From: Nguyenibacter vanlangensis
GTDB taxonomy: Bacteria; Pseudomonadota; Alphaproteobacteria; Acetobacterales; Acetobacteraceae
Reading direction: 5' to 3'
DNA length: 64,000 nucleotides
Assembly: GCF_038719015.1 (NCBI RefSeq)
Contig: NZ_CP152276.1
Location: 186,001-250,000 of the forward strand
Positions 1 to 7,869 of the stretch are shown in pieces. Under the pieces are notes generated by a model that did not search any database, was not told the origin of the DNA, and saw only the letters and a list, made by a program, of their open reading frames with translations. The position numbers and the translations under genes were made by a program. Every line of letters begins with the position of its first letter. Within the stretch, counting starts at the first letter, position 1.

Positions 1-130
1 CAACCTTGCCAATCGGGGCGAACCGTCGGGATCAGGGCCTGCGTTGCTGATGGGCTCGCCCGGACAAGGGGAGGGACGAAACCGGAGACGCGTTCACCAT
101 GGCCGGCCGGCCGCAGGCGGCTGGTCGCGT

Positions 131-165
131 CGGACCGGTCACGACCTTACGGCGCGACCGGTCCG
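131..165 (+). terminator. GC hairpin with downstream T run
   Basis: A perfect 10-bp inverted repeat (131-140 with 156-165, 15-nt loop) is followed by six T at 174-179 on the plus strand. It looks like the terminator of a rightward gene that lies before the window. It may also help end the leftward peptidase gene that stops at 185, but there is no T run on that side. Nothing else is visible in 1-184. Confidence 0.45.
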
Positions 166-184
166 CGTCAATGTTTTTTCGCCT

Positions 185-1858
185 TTACGGTGCGGGCGAT
201 CCGCTTGCGGGCTGGTTGTCCGTGCGGCGGATGAAGTCGGCGATGTTGTCGTGCAATTGGGTCAGGGACGGGATGTTGGCGTACACCATGTGTCCCGACT
301 GGTATTGGCGGAATTCGATGTTCTTCTGCAGCGCCGCCGGGATGGGCAGGTGGCGCATTTCGTAGATCCCCTCGTAATAGGGGGTCGCCAGGTCGAAATA
401 GCCGGCATTCAGCATGATTTTCAGCGTCGGGTTGGTCTTCATCGCCTGGGCCAGGTCGGGCATCACGTTGGCCGGGCCGTCCGAGGGCGGGCTGTCGGGA
501 CCGCCGGCGGCGTGGTGGAAATTCCAGTGCGGGATGTCGATTTCCGCGCGATAGCTCAGCCCGTCGCCGTAATTCAGCACCTTGCGCACGTAATCATTGA
601 ACAGCGAGACATAGGCGGAGCTGATCGAGGCGGATTGCGGGTCGTATCCGGCTTCCTTGCTGAGGGGGTCCAGCACGGGGCCCGAGAAGCGGGTGTCGAG
701 CCGGCCGGTGGTCATGCCGTCATCGGCCTGGAGCGTCTTGGAGAACTCGCCGCCGTCGATCCGCAGGTCGGCGCGGCGGATATAGTCGGCCGGCAGGCCG
801 GTATAGGCGTGCAGTCGTTCGACGATGCGGGCGCGGTCGGCGGCGGGCAGGCCGGCGCCCTGCTGCAGCGCCACCAGATAGTCGGTGGAGGCGAAATGCT
901 CGACCTCGGCCAGGAAAGCTTTCAGGTCGGTGGGCTGCTGCGGCAGCTTGTGGTGGTACCAGGCGGTGGCGGCGTAGGTCGGCAGGGCGAGCACGAACGG
1001 CTCGTCCATGCCGGGATTCTGCGTCGGTTCGTCCACGCTGTTGTCGTAGCTGAAGATCTGCGACAGCAGGATGACGCCGTTGAAGTCGATATTTTCCTGG
1101 TTCTGCAGGTCGTTGACCAGCACGGCGGCGCGCATCGTACCGTAGCTTTCGCCGAACAGGTATTTCGGCGAATTGTAGCGGCCATATTTGGCCAGGAACC
1201 GGGTGATGAAGGCGGTGAAGGCCTGTCCGTCCTCGTCGACGCCCCAGAACTGCTTTTCCTTGTCCTTGCCGTTGATGCGGCCGAAGCCGGTGCCCGGCGC
1301 GTCGATGAAGACCAGGTCGGTGACGTCGAGCAGGCTTTGCGGATTGTCGATCAGCCGGTACGGGCCGGCGGGGGTGTGGGTGTCGTCATTCGTCACCACC
1401 CGGCGGGGGCCGAAGGCGCCCATATGCACCCAGACGGTCGACGAGCCGGGACCGCCATTGAAGACGAAGGTGATGGGGCGGGTCTCGGGCCGGGCGTCCT
1501 TGCGGAAATAGGCGACATAGAACATCGACGCCGTGGCGTCGGGATTGCCGTCGATCGCATGGGCGTCGCTGCCCGGGATTTCCTGATGGACCGTGTCTTC
1601 GGAATCGTCCCAGCCATGGGGATGGACGACCAGCGTGCCGGCGACCGCCTGATAGGCGATGGATTTTCCGCCGACCGTCACCGAGCCGCTGCTGGTCCGT
1701 TCGATCGGCTGGGACAAATGGGGGGCGGGATGGGCCGCATGGTTGGCATCCGTGTGATCGTCCGCGCGGCCGGAGGCGGGGCCCAGGCAGAGCAGCGAGG
1801 CGGACAGCAGCATCAGGCGAGTCTTCAACGAACGGATCTCCGGGTGGATGGGATGCAC
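185..1858 (-). CDS. Secreted S10 serine carboxypeptidase-like enzyme
   Basis: The 557-aa product has an N-terminal hydrophobic stretch (about residues 14-31, rich in Leu and Ala and ending near an A-S-G-R-A-D sequence) that fits a Sec signal peptide, so the enzyme probably acts in the periplasm or outside the cell. The S10 family signatures are present: NGGPGSS near residue 134, the nucleophile motif GESYGT (Ser about 238), an Asp in FDLATPYY (about 489) and a His in SGHM (about 523), which together make the Ser-Asp-His triad. S10 enzymes remove C-terminal residues from peptides; the natural substrate here is unknown. The start is uncertain, since an internal Met at residue 16 could also begin the signal peptide and neither has a clear Shine-Dalgarno site. 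It is the last gene of a leftward group that includes the metallohydrolase and PEP carboxylase, but a 38-bp gap and no shared function argue against tight coupling. Confidence 0.88.
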   Translation of the reverse strand: MHPIHPEIRSLKTRLMLLSASLLCLGPASGRADDHTDANHAAHPAPHLSQPIERTSSGSVTVGGKSIAYQAVAGTLVVHPHGWDDSEDTVHQEIPGSDAHAIDGNPDATASMFYVAYFRKDARPETRPITFVFNGGPGSSTVWVHMGAFGPRRVVTNDDTHTPAGPYRLIDNPQSLLDVTDLVFIDAPGTGFGRINGKDKEKQFWGVDEDGQAFTAFITRFLAKYGRYNSPKYLFGESYGTMRAAVLVNDLQNQENIDFNGVILLSQIFSYDNSVDEPTQNPGMDEPFVLALPTYAATAWYHHKLPQQPTDLKAFLAEVEHFASTDYLVALQQGAGLPAADRARIVERLHAYTGLPADYIRRADLRIDGGEFSKTLQADDGMTTGRLDTRFSGPVLDPLSKEAGYDPQSASISSAYVSLFNDYVRKVLNYGDGLSYRAEIDIPHWNFHHAAGGPDSPPSDGPANVMPDLAQAMKTNPTLKIMLNAGYFDLATPYYEGIYEMRHLPIPAALQKNIEFRQYQSGHMVYANIPSLTQLHDNIADFIRRTDNQPASGSPAP

Positions 1859-1896
1859 GGCCGGACGGTCGCGGGCGGGCCGCGGATCGCCGGGTG

Positions 1897-2748
1897 CTAT
1901 GCCGGGGGCGTGTGATCGGGTGCCCCGGGAGGGGCCGGGGCGATGCGCCAGCCATCATGCCCGTGAACCGCCTGTCCGTCCTGTTGCAATTTCTCCAGGT
2001 GGGCCAGAAGGTTCAGTTCCGCCGCGCGGCGCAGGGCGGGCGGGATGGCGCGGTAGACGCGGCGCATCAGTTCGGCCAGCGGCGCGGCCTCGGGACCCAG
2101 GGCGGCGCGAATCCGGGCCTCGCGCGCCAGGCGGTGCGCGATCAGGCCGCGCAGGCAGGAATCGGGCCGGGTGATGGCGGGGCCATGGGCCGGGAGCAGC
2201 AATGACGGGGCGAGCGCGCGCAGGCGGGCGAGCCCGTCGAGGAACTGGCGTACCGAACCGTCCGGCGCGGGTGGGACCATCGTGGTGGACCAGCCCATGA
2301 CGTGGTCGCCGGTAAAGACGATGCCGCCCGGTGCCGCGAAACAGAGATGATCGGTGGCGTGGCCGGGCGTGTGCAGCGCGGTCAGCCCGGCCAGGCGCGC
2401 GCCGTCATCGAGCGCCATGTCCGGGGTGAAGGACGGGCTGGCGCTGTTGCGGAAGCCGCAGACCGGCGCCCCGGCCGAAGCGGCCAGGGGGCGGGCGCCG
2501 GACAGATGGTCGCGATGGGTGTGGGTCAGCAGGACATGGGTGATCGGGCCGCGCGCGGCCGTCCGGATGGCGTGCAGGTGCGCCGGATCGTCCGATCCCG
2601 GATCGATGATCGCGGTGCCGCCCGCATGCGCGACCAGCCAGCAATTGGTGCCGTGGCCGGTCATCGGGCCGGGATTGGGGGCGACGATCCGGCTGATGCC
2701 GGGCGCCGCCGGAAGGGGGACGCCCACCGGCGGCGGGGCCTCGCGCAC
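1897..2748 (-). CDS. MBL-fold metallohydrolase, LACTB2-like
   Basis: This is a metallo-beta-lactamase-fold hydrolase with the zinc motif HTHRDH followed by the second His in HTPGHATDH and the Asp in TGDH. The C-terminal region (about the last 80 residues, after PAHGP) matches the small helical winged-helix tail of LACTB2-type proteins, which act as nucleases or thioester hydrolases. The coding frame stays open far upstream into the ppc gene, but conserved sequence begins only after the ppc stop. The chosen start is a GTG at 2748, preceded by a GGGGAAAG-like ribosome site, giving 283 aa. No in-frame ATG lies before the conserved GTNCW region except the one directly in front of it, so the start is not certain. 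It lies 53 bp after ppc and is probably co-transcribed with it. Substrate unknown. Confidence 0.8.
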   Translation of the reverse strand: MREAPPPVGVPLPAAPGISRIVAPNPGPMTGHGTNCWLVAHAGGTAIIDPGSDDPAHLHAIRTAARGPITHVLLTHTHRDHLSGARPLAASAGAPVCGFRNSASPSFTPDMALDDGARLAGLTALHTPGHATDHLCFAAPGGIVFTGDHVMGWSTTMVPPAPDGSVRQFLDGLARLRALAPSLLLPAHGPAITRPDSCLRGLIAHRLAREARIRAALGPEAAPLAELMRRVYRAIPPALRRAAELNLLAHLEKLQQDGQAVHGHDGWRIAPAPPGAPDHTPPA

Positions 2749-2801
2749 CTGCCAGCTTTCCCCGGGGGCGGTTTCGGGCGGCGCCCCGCTTTCGGAGCCG
2801 T

Positions 2802-5633
2802 TCAGCCGAAGGCCCCGACATGGTGCATGACCGCCATCCCGGTCTCGCGCACCAGGTCGAACAGGCGCTGCATCGGCTCGAAGATCTCGGCATGTTCGCG
2901 GACATAGGCGCCGGCGTTCCGCGGTCCGTGGGATTCGGAATAATCCAGTTCCATCCCGCTGCCGGTGGCGTAGGGGAAGATATAGTCCAGTTCGCGCAGC
3001 GCGGCGGGGACTTCGAGGCATAGCACGCGGGTGGTCAGCGCGTCGCGCGAGAAGGCGTTGCGGGGCGAGAAATAGGGAATCCGGGTCGAGAGCAGCCAGA
3101 TCTGCTCGATGGTGGCGATGCGGATCGCATGCAGCAGCTTCTCGGCCTCGCCCATCCGGGGGGCCTGCGGCCAGGCGCGGCGCAGGGACAGGTGGTCGGA
3201 CTGGATGCGGCGGAACATGGCCTGGGTGCTGGCCCAGAAATTCAGCCGCTCCAGCCCGTGCATCAGTGCAAGATAGGCGTCGCGCCGGGACGGGTCGGAT
3301 TCGGCGGTCGCGCGGTTCAGCCACATGTCGGGATCGAGCATGTAGATGACGGCGCGCAGCACCGTGTCGTCGGAATGGGCGAGCGCGTGGGTGGCGAAAT
3401 CCACGGCGCGGCGGAAGCGGGGGCTGCGGCTGAGGAATTCCTCGAAGGTTTCGGGATGGCGCGCGGCGGCGCCGCCCAGGCCCTGGATGGTGTTCGCGCA
3501 CCAGCCCAATTGCTGCAGGATGGCGTTGTTGGGGATGGCGCGGAGCTGGCTGGGGTGGGAGATCCGCGTCGTGGCCGCGCCGCTGTCGCTCTGCCGCGCC
3601 GAGGGGCGGGAGCCGGTCTTGTCGATCAGGGACGGGCCGAAGGCGCCGAGCAGCGCGGCATAGCCGGGATCCTCGACCAGGCCGGCCATGCCGGCGCCGA
3701 TGGTCGAAAAGAAATCGGCCGAGAAATCGGGCTCGTCATACACCGGGTCGCGGTTGAGCTGCGTGGGTGCGAAGATGTGCGACGCGATCACCCCTACGGT
3801 GGCGTCGGCCATCGCCTGGGTGCCGAAGAGCAGGTAGCCGTCGCCGCCCTGGAAGGCCGTCTCCTCGCGGATGCGCAGGCCGGCTTCGGCGAAGACCGCG
3901 CGGGCATGGAGCGGCGAGAGATAGTCCAGCCGGTCGGTCAGGCGGAACGGGTGCGCGCCGCGTCCGATGCTCTCGCCATGGGTGTCGAACAGGATGACCT
4001 CGACCTCGGTCAGGTTCCAGCGCCGCAGCAGGTCGCAGATCTTCAGCCGCAGCCGTTCGATCAGGTAGGTCGCGGCCAACTGCCCGACATAGCGGCCGGA
4101 ATCGGAATAGCCGAATTGCAGGCTGAGCTTGCCGGTGCGGCGCAGATAATCGCGCCAATGCGGGGAATGCAGGGCTTCCTCGACGATATGGGCGCCGTTT
4201 TCCAGGGCTTCCTGGGTTTCGAAGAGCGGCGAGATCTCGATCTGGTTCTCGATGCCGAAGCAGCGCGCCAGCCACAGCGCGGTCAGCAGCGTGTAGCCGC
4301 TTTCGGTCTCGGCGATCAGGAAGCGGACCGGGCTTTCGCGGTCGATGTGCCGGACGATCTGGCGCACCGTCATCATCAGCCGGGCGGCGGTGGCCTGTTC
4401 CAGCAGCAGCGAGCCGAAATCGATCTCGACCGGCTGGACCTGGTCCAGGGCCTCGTTGATCCGGCTGAGCAGGCCGCGGCGCTGCGAGGGGATCTCGGGG
4501 CTGTCGGTGATGCCCAGGCGCTGGCGCGCGACATTGTGGATCTGCGTCGCGTTCAGCCGCACATGGGTGTGGGCGGCCGCCATGCCGTGCGCCATCAGCC
4601 CGGCGCGGGCCACGGCCAGGGTCATGCGCTGCTCGGCGGGGGCGGTATCGATGGCCTCCTGGAACGAGGTGGCCAGTTCGCTGGCGGCGGAGATCGCCTC
4701 GTCCCGCCGGCCGATCAGCACGGCGGCGAAGGCGGCGACCGATTCGGGGGTGGGCGATTCGCCGACAGGACAGGCGGCGATCTGGGCATCGACCGCGTCG
4801 AGGGCGCGTTCGACGCGCTGGTGCAGCCCGTCGGCCATCGGACGCAGCGGGGTGATCTGGGCGGCCAGGCGTTCGAGCTGCAGGCGCTTCATGCGCAGGC
4901 GCAGGCGGATCGTGTCCCACCAGCCGATGTCGGTGCGGCCGTCCGTGTCGTAGCCGACCCAACTGGTCAGGATGATCGGACGGGGGCTGAGGACCGACCA
5001 TTCGTGCGGCCAGCGGGCGCGGGCCTCGTTCAGCAGGGTCTCGTTCAGCCGGTCCAGGGCGTTGCGGCCGCGCAGGATGGCGGCCGAGGCCAGGGAAAAT
5101 TCCTCGTCCAGCGTGGGGGGCGCCGCGCGGCGATGGGTGGGCAGGCAGGGCATGTCCGCCAGATGCCCGTCATCGGTCGAGGCCATCACGGCCAGGGTTT
5201 CGTAGACCGAATTGGCCAGGGCGAAGGTCGGGTGGGCGGTGAAGACGGCGGCGAACCGGCTGCGTTCCACGGTCTTGCGGAAATGGCCGAAATTGGGCGG
5301 CGTGCCGTCGGGGCCGCGTTCGCGCGCCACGGTCTGGGCCACGCCGCGCATCCGCGTGGCGATGGCGGAATCGTCCGTGCCCTCGACATAGGCGCGCAGC
5401 CGGGCGGCGCGGTCGCGGAAGGCGGCGTCGCGCAGATGGCGGACGGCCTGTTCCAGCATGTCGGTCGTGACGGTCCCGGCCGTGATCTGCCGGCCGATCC
5501 GGCGCGCGAGCGCGATGATGGGATTGCCTGACGACGCGTCCTCGTGATCGGTGACCACCTGCCGCGTGAGGTCGAGCAGCATCTCGGCTGCGTCGCGGGG
5601 AGAGATCTCGGTCATGGCGGTAGTCCCAGTCAT
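2802..5633 (-). CDS. ppc: Divergent phosphoenolpyruvate carboxylase family protein
   Basis: PEP carboxylase makes oxaloacetate from PEP and bicarbonate, an anaplerotic step important in organisms with incomplete central pathways. At 943 aa the protein has normal family length and recognisable landmarks: TAHPT (132-136), GYSDSGRYVG (508-517), GSRPSAR (674-680) and LRAIP (697-701). Several catalytic signatures differ from the well-known enzymes: the HGRGG loop reads HGESIGRG (552-559), the YSDSxKDxG lysine is Arg, the VTEQGE motif is not found, and the C-terminus ends in HHVGAFG rather than the usual NTG. It may be a lineage-specific functional enzyme or a paralogue with altered activity. The start is the ATG at 5633; a second ATG at 5615 is possible, while the frame upstream is Arg/His-rich and unlikely to be coding. 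The DUF445 gene is divergent. Confidence 0.8.
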   Translation of the reverse strand: MTGTTAMTEISPRDAAEMLLDLTRQVVTDHEDASSGNPIIALARRIGRQITAGTVTTDMLEQAVRHLRDAAFRDRAARLRAYVEGTDDSAIATRMRGVAQTVARERGPDGTPPNFGHFRKTVERSRFAAVFTAHPTFALANSVYETLAVMASTDDGHLADMPCLPTHRRAAPPTLDEEFSLASAAILRGRNALDRLNETLLNEARARWPHEWSVLSPRPIILTSWVGYDTDGRTDIGWWDTIRLRLRMKRLQLERLAAQITPLRPMADGLHQRVERALDAVDAQIAACPVGESPTPESVAAFAAVLIGRRDEAISAASELATSFQEAIDTAPAEQRMTLAVARAGLMAHGMAAAHTHVRLNATQIHNVARQRLGITDSPEIPSQRRGLLSRINEALDQVQPVEIDFGSLLLEQATAARLMMTVRQIVRHIDRESPVRFLIAETESGYTLLTALWLARCFGIENQIEISPLFETQEALENGAHIVEEALHSPHWRDYLRRTGKLSLQFGYSDSGRYVGQLAATYLIERLRLKICDLLRRWNLTEVEVILFDTHGESIGRGAHPFRLTDRLDYLSPLHARAVFAEAGLRIREETAFQGGDGYLLFGTQAMADATVGVIASHIFAPTQLNRDPVYDEPDFSADFFSTIGAGMAGLVEDPGYAALLGAFGPSLIDKTGSRPSARQSDSGAATTRISHPSQLRAIPNNAILQQLGWCANTIQGLGGAAARHPETFEEFLSRSPRFRRAVDFATHALAHSDDTVLRAVIYMLDPDMWLNRATAESDPSRRDAYLALMHGLERLNFWASTQAMFRRIQSDHLSLRRAWPQAPRMGEAEKLLHAIRIATIEQIWLLSTRIPYFSPRNAFSRDALTTRVLCLEVPAALRELDYIFPYATGSGMELDYSESHGPRNAGAYVREHAEIFEPMQRLFDLVRETGMAVMHHVGAFG

Positions 5634-5850
5634 CCTGAATACGTGGCGTGTCCTGCGGTGGCATCCGGGCGGCATCCGGTCGGCGCACGAGGCGCAAGGT
5701 TTCATGTTCGCGCGCCCATCGCAATGTCTGCCGCGGCGACTCGTGCCGAATTTGGGGAACACGCAGTGATTTGTCACGGAACGCAACAGGACCGGAACGG
5801 GGGCCTGCGGGTGCTTGGGTTCATGCGGCCGGAATGGTATCGACGGGACG

Positions 5851-7143
5851 ATGAACACGATCCCCGACGCGGACAGGGCGGCCCGGCTGACATTGCGACG
5901 CTATCGCCGGGCGGCGACCGGCCTGCTGGTCGCCATGGGGGCGCTGACCGCCGCCGGCTATGCGGCGCCGGCGGCCGGCCTGGTGGCGGACGGACCCTGG
6001 CTGGAGGTGCTGCGCGCCGGCGCGAAGGCCGGGGTGGTGGGCGGGCTGGCGGACTGGTTCGCCGTGACCGCCCTGTTCCGCCGGCCGCTGGGCCTGCCGA
6101 TTCCGCATACTGCGATCCTGCCGGCGCAGAAGGCGCGGCTGGGCGAGGCGCTGGGCCGGTTCGTCGCCGGCCATGTCTTTACCGAGGACGACGTCAATGC
6201 GGCGATGGACCGGATCGACCTGCCGGAGATCCTGGCGGGGCTGATGGACGACCCGGCCTCGGCCGAGACGGTCAGCCGCAGCCTGGCCGGCGCCGCCCCC
6301 GCGGTGCTGGAACGTCTGGGGGACGGGCGCGCGGGATCGGGCCTGGCGCGGATCATGCCGATGCTGCTGGGGGGCGAGGAGGTGGCGCCGGTCGTGGCCC
6401 GGACCCTGCGGGCGCTGGTCGAGGGCGACCGGCACCAGGAGGTGCTGTCCTTTCTGCTGGCGCGCATGAAGGACGGGCTGAAGGCCAAGGAAGCGTCGCT
6501 GCGCACGATGATCGAGGACCGGGTGCGCGAGCAGGGCGGGCGGATCCTGGGCTGGGCCATCGGCGGGTCGATCGCGACCAAGGTGCTGGTGGCGGTCAAC
6601 CAGGAGCTGGACCGGATCGACCCGCAGAATTCGGAGCTGCGCGAGGGCTTTACGAGCTGGGTGCGCGCCGAGATCGACCGGATCGAGACCGATCCGGAGC
6701 GGCGGCGCGACATTACCGGCGCGATCATGGGGGTAATGACCCATGACAGCATCCGCAACTGGAGCGGCGATGTGTGGCGGCGGATGCGGCTGATGATCGA
6801 GGCCGACATGGGACGGCCCGACGGATGGGCCGCGTCGATCGTCCGCGACACGCTGCTGCGCCTGGCCGAGCAGATGCGCACCGACCCGGCGCTGCGCGAG
6901 CGGGTGGCGACGGGCGTGCGGCGAATGATCTTGCGCGGGCTGCCCTTCGTGCGGGAACGGCTGTCGCGCTTCATCGCCGCGGTGGTGGCGGGATGGGATG
7001 CCGACATGCTGGCCGAGCGGCTGGAGCTGCGTGTGGGCAAGGACCTGCAATTCGTGCGGCTGAACGGCACGCTGGTGGGATTTCTGGCAGGCGCCGGCCT
7101 GGCGCTGGTGCTGCGGCTGGCATTCGGGCCGGGAGCGGGCTAA
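5851..7143 (+). CDS. DUF445 family membrane-associated protein
   Basis: The 430-aa protein matches the DUF445 (YjiN-like) family. It has an N-terminal hydrophobic segment (about residues 20-45), the conserved GGLADWFAVTALFRRPLG block (about 63-80), a long charged helical middle and a final hydrophobic segment (about 405-425) next to the C-terminus. This suggests a protein anchored at both ends in the inner membrane with a large helical domain. Molecular function is not known for the family. The start at 5851 is preceded by GGGACG; the frame stays open for 12 codons upstream. It is divergent from ppc, leaving a 217-bp shared promoter region, and is separated from the SUF regulator by 177 bp. 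Confidence 0.82.
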   Translation: MNTIPDADRAARLTLRRYRRAATGLLVAMGALTAAGYAAPAAGLVADGPWLEVLRAGAKAGVVGGLADWFAVTALFRRPLGLPIPHTAILPAQKARLGEALGRFVAGHVFTEDDVNAAMDRIDLPEILAGLMDDPASAETVSRSLAGAAPAVLERLGDGRAGSGLARIMPMLLGGEEVAPVVARTLRALVEGDRHQEVLSFLLARMKDGLKAKEASLRTMIEDRVREQGGRILGWAIGGSIATKVLVAVNQELDRIDPQNSELREGFTSWVRAEIDRIETDPERRRDITGAIMGVMTHDSIRNWSGDVWRRMRLMIEADMGRPDGWAASIVRDTLLRLAEQMRTDPALRERVATGVRRMILRGLPFVRERLSRFIAAVVAGWDADMLAERLELRVGKDLQFVRLNGTLVGFLAGAGLALVLRLAFGPGAG

Positions 7144-7259
7144 AGCACGCGGGTTGGACGGGAAGCGGCCCCCGATTATGCCGTTATGCGGCCCGTCAGG
7201 TGACTGGGCTGTGCCGATTGCACTTGACGCTGGCCTTGCACGGAAGCATCTGGAAACGG

Positions 7260-7275
7260 AAATCAGTACTGATTT
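7260..7275. promoter_or_regulatory. Candidate operator palindrome of the SUF operon
   Basis: AAATCAGTACTGATTT is a perfect 16-bp palindrome (two 8-bp half-sites, no spacer) lying 45 bp before the start codon of the Rrf2-type regulator. A TTGACG hexamer at 7224-7229 could be the -35 box, with a poor -10 around 7247-7252, so the palindrome would sit at or just past the transcription start. The site is AT-rich in a GC-rich setting. By analogy with IscR- and SufR-like Rrf2 proteins, it is a likely autoregulatory site; binding is inference. Confidence 0.6.
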
Positions 7276-7320
7276 GGTCCGCTATGGGCGGACGGGACCG
7301 TGGCCGGCGAAGGAGGGCGG

Positions 7321-7857
7321 ATGCTGAAATTGTCGAAGCTGACCGATTACGCCGTCGTCGCCCTGGTGCGCCTGGCGCAGGCGGACGAGGTGATGACGTC
7401 GCCCGCGCTGGCGCAGGCTACGGGAATCCCGGAACCGACGGTGGCCAAGGTGCTGAAGATCCTGGCGGCCGACGACCTGGTCGTGTCGTTGCGCGGCGCG
7501 CGCGGGGGGTACCGGCTGGCGCGGAAGCTGGACGATATTTCCGTCGCGCGGGTGATCGCCGCCGTGGACGGTCCGATTTCGCTGACGGCCTGCGTCGATG
7601 GCGGGGGGTGCGATACGCGCGGGCTGTGCGGGCTGTGCGGCCAATGGGACGCGGTCAATGACGCGATCCGCGGCGCGCTGTCGGCCATCAGCCTGTCGGA
7701 CATGCGCCGTTGCGGGCAGCGACATGGCGCGGGATCGCCCGACTGGGGCTCTGAGCGAGGCTCTGACAGGGAGCCTGGTCAGGGCCCCGATCAGGGCAGG
7801 GGGGCCGCGCCGGCGGTCCGGGACATATCCGCGGCCGGCCGGGCCGAAGCGGTCTGA
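7321..7857 (+). CDS. Rrf2-family regulator of the SUF operon
   Basis: This 178-aa protein begins MLKLSKLTDYAVVAL, the typical start of Rrf2/IscR winged-helix regulators. It carries a cysteine cluster (CVDGGGC...CGLC, about residues 90-106) in the place where IscR-type proteins bind an Fe-S cluster, so it probably senses Fe-S status and represses or activates the operon behind it. The start codon has a strong AAGGAGG ribosome site at about 7310-7316. After the conserved domain (about 135 residues) there is a low-complexity tail of roughly 45 residues rich in Gly, Ser, Asp, Pro and Gln that is unusual for the family. It is first in the operon, 12 bp before sufB, and the palindrome at 7260-7275 is its likely target. 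Confidence 0.88.
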   Translation: MLKLSKLTDYAVVALVRLAQADEVMTSPALAQATGIPEPTVAKVLKILAADDLVVSLRGARGGYRLARKLDDISVARVIAAVDGPISLTACVDGGGCDTRGLCGLCGQWDAVNDAIRGALSAISLSDMRRCGQRHGAGSPDWGSERGSDREPGQGPDQGRGAAPAVRDISAAGRAEAV

Positions 7858-7869
7858 GGGAGCAGGAAG

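Noticed and set aside
44..1915. 623-codon plus-strand open frame over the S10 peptidase.
   Set aside because: The complementary strand encodes a full S10 triad and a signal peptide, so this frame is a shadow.
3129..5531. 800-codon plus-strand open frame inside ppc.
   Set aside because: Gly/Ala/Gln-rich shadow without motifs; the PEP carboxylase frame is the conserved one.
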